Part shown: piece by piece, positions 63,535 through 64,000 of the stretch | Numbering within the stretch: position 1 is the first letter of the stretch | Layout: each line of letters begins with the position of its first letter | Assembly: GCF_019957155.1 (NCBI RefSeq) | Contig: NZ_JAIPME010000002.1 | Span: 1,426,001 to 1,490,000 of the forward strand | Length of the DNA: 64,000 nt | Origin: Anaerococcus murdochii | GTDB taxonomy: Bacteria; Bacillota; Clostridia; Tissierellales; Peptoniphilaceae | Direction: 5' to 3' | Position numbers and translations under genes: made by a program | Notes under the pieces: generated by a model | Databases searched by the model: none | Told to the model about the DNA's origin: nothing | Seen by the model: only the letters and a program-made list of their open reading frames with translations

Positions 63535-64000
63535 ATGAAAAAAACAAAAAAAGTTCTAGCCTTAGCGCTATTAGCAAGTTTATCAGCAAATAGCCTAGCA
63601 TTTGTAAATCCTCAAAGTGAAAATGTAGCTTATGCGAGCCAAAAGCTTGATTTTGGTATTTCTACAAAAAATTTTGAAAGTAAGGCTATCACCTTAAATT
63701 TAAAACAAGATGAGGAAAATAAATCTCAAGCACTTGCAGCAATTAGAAACTTAAGAGCAAAGATGTGGGATGAAAATGTACCATATATTTCTGATGCTGA
63801 ATCAAATCCAACTAATATGAAGCTAAGAGAATATTTAAAGACTAAGGGAATCACATCAAAAGAAGCCTACATCAATAGAACAAAGTGGTCAACAGACCTT
63901 GAAAAAATAACCATTCAAAGGATGTATGAAGTTAGTCTTACAGGACTTTCTCACCAAAGACCTGACGGTAGTGATTGTGCTACAGCAGGGCTTCCAAGTG
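63535..64000 (+). CDS. Secreted protein, probably CAP-domain, 3' end outside the window
   Basis: An open frame from ATG 63535, after AAAGGAGC, runs to the window end (155 residues). The signal peptide is MKKTKK plus a hydrophobic core ending near NSLAFV or VAYAS. The region TDLEKITIQRMYEVSLTGLSHQRPDGS (about 120-146, quoted here in parts: TDLEKITIQRM and GLSHQRPDGS) resembles bacterial CAP/SCP domains, with the His being a likely metal-site residue. Such domains occur in secreted and wall proteins of Gram-positive cocci. The C-terminus, which would show any wall anchor, is not visible. Confidence 0.65.
   Translation, partial: MKKTKKVLALALLASLSANSLAFVNPQSENVAYASQKLDFGISTKNFESKAITLNLKQDEENKSQALAAIRNLRAKMWDENVPYISDAESNPTNMKLREYLKTKGITSKEAYINRTKWSTDLEKITIQRMYEVSLTGLSHQRPDGSDCATAGLPS

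Overview
The window is about 64 kb of low-G+C chromosome from an anaerobic Gram-positive bacterium. Strong AGGAGG-type ribosome sites, U-rich hairpin terminators, a T-box in front of valS, lipobox and cell-wall-sorting surface proteins, electron-bifurcating NfnAB and pyruvate phosphate dikinase with its regulator all point to Firmicutes of the Clostridia/Tissierellia type. I infer an anaerobic coccus of the Peptoniphilaceae (Anaerococcus-like). That genus-level guess rests on overall gene style, not on a search.

Layout. 1-640: end of an IS1182-type transposase. 0.8-3.7 kb: redox genes on the minus strand (FMN reductase, nfnB, nfnA). 3.8-10.7 kb: ABC exporter, membrane J-protein, split ThrE exporter, msrA, GH25 lysozyme, YdbC-like protein, half-size EamA transporter, aldose epimerase. 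10.7-12.9 kb: a two-component system with two small membrane proteins. 13-16 kb: cysteine desulfurase-mnmA (tRNA thiolation) and exonuclease III. 16.2-20.6 kb: a repeat-containing sorted surface protein, an unknown acidic protein and a beta-lactamase-fold secreted protein. 20.6-26.7 kb: housekeeping genes (RluA-type pseudouridine synthase, secA, prfB with its programmed frameshift, trpS). 26.7-29.5 kb: two tandem NSS transporters. 29.7-34.4 kb: a two-component/ABC module that looks AT-richer and carries a BceR-like operator. 34.6-48.3 kb: de novo purine synthesis, purC divergent from purE-K-L-F-M-N-H-D-fhs plus a small membrane ORF. 48.3-51 kb: two paralogous lipoproteins, small membrane proteins and a TraX-like protein. 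51-54.5 kb: ppdK and its regulator. 54.7-58.6 kb: T-box-valS-methyltransferase-cold-shock operon. 58.7-61.4 kb: zinc-ribbon proteins with a split ABCG-like transporter. 61.4-63.4 kb: rhodanese, pyroglutamyl peptidase, lysophospholipase-like hydrolase. 63.5 kb to the end: a secreted, probably CAP-domain, protein that runs off the window.

How the genes fit together. The purine cluster encodes nearly the whole path from PRPP to IMP, and Fhs supplies the formyl-folate needed by PurN and PurH. Its PurF is the most surprising protein here: it has lost the N-terminal nucleophile cysteine, other glutaminase residues, the propeptide and every Fe-S ligand of the Bacillus-type enzyme, yet keeps the PRPP-binding half. 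That suggests ammonia-dependent phosphoribosylamine synthesis.

Other points worth following are the BceR-like operator in front of a non-Bce-shaped permease, candidate leaderless messages for the cysteine desulfurase and the RluA-type gene, the zinc-ribbon/FHA-like/ABC protein, and several unrecognised proteins with internal duplications. I saw no tRNA, rRNA or CRISPR array.
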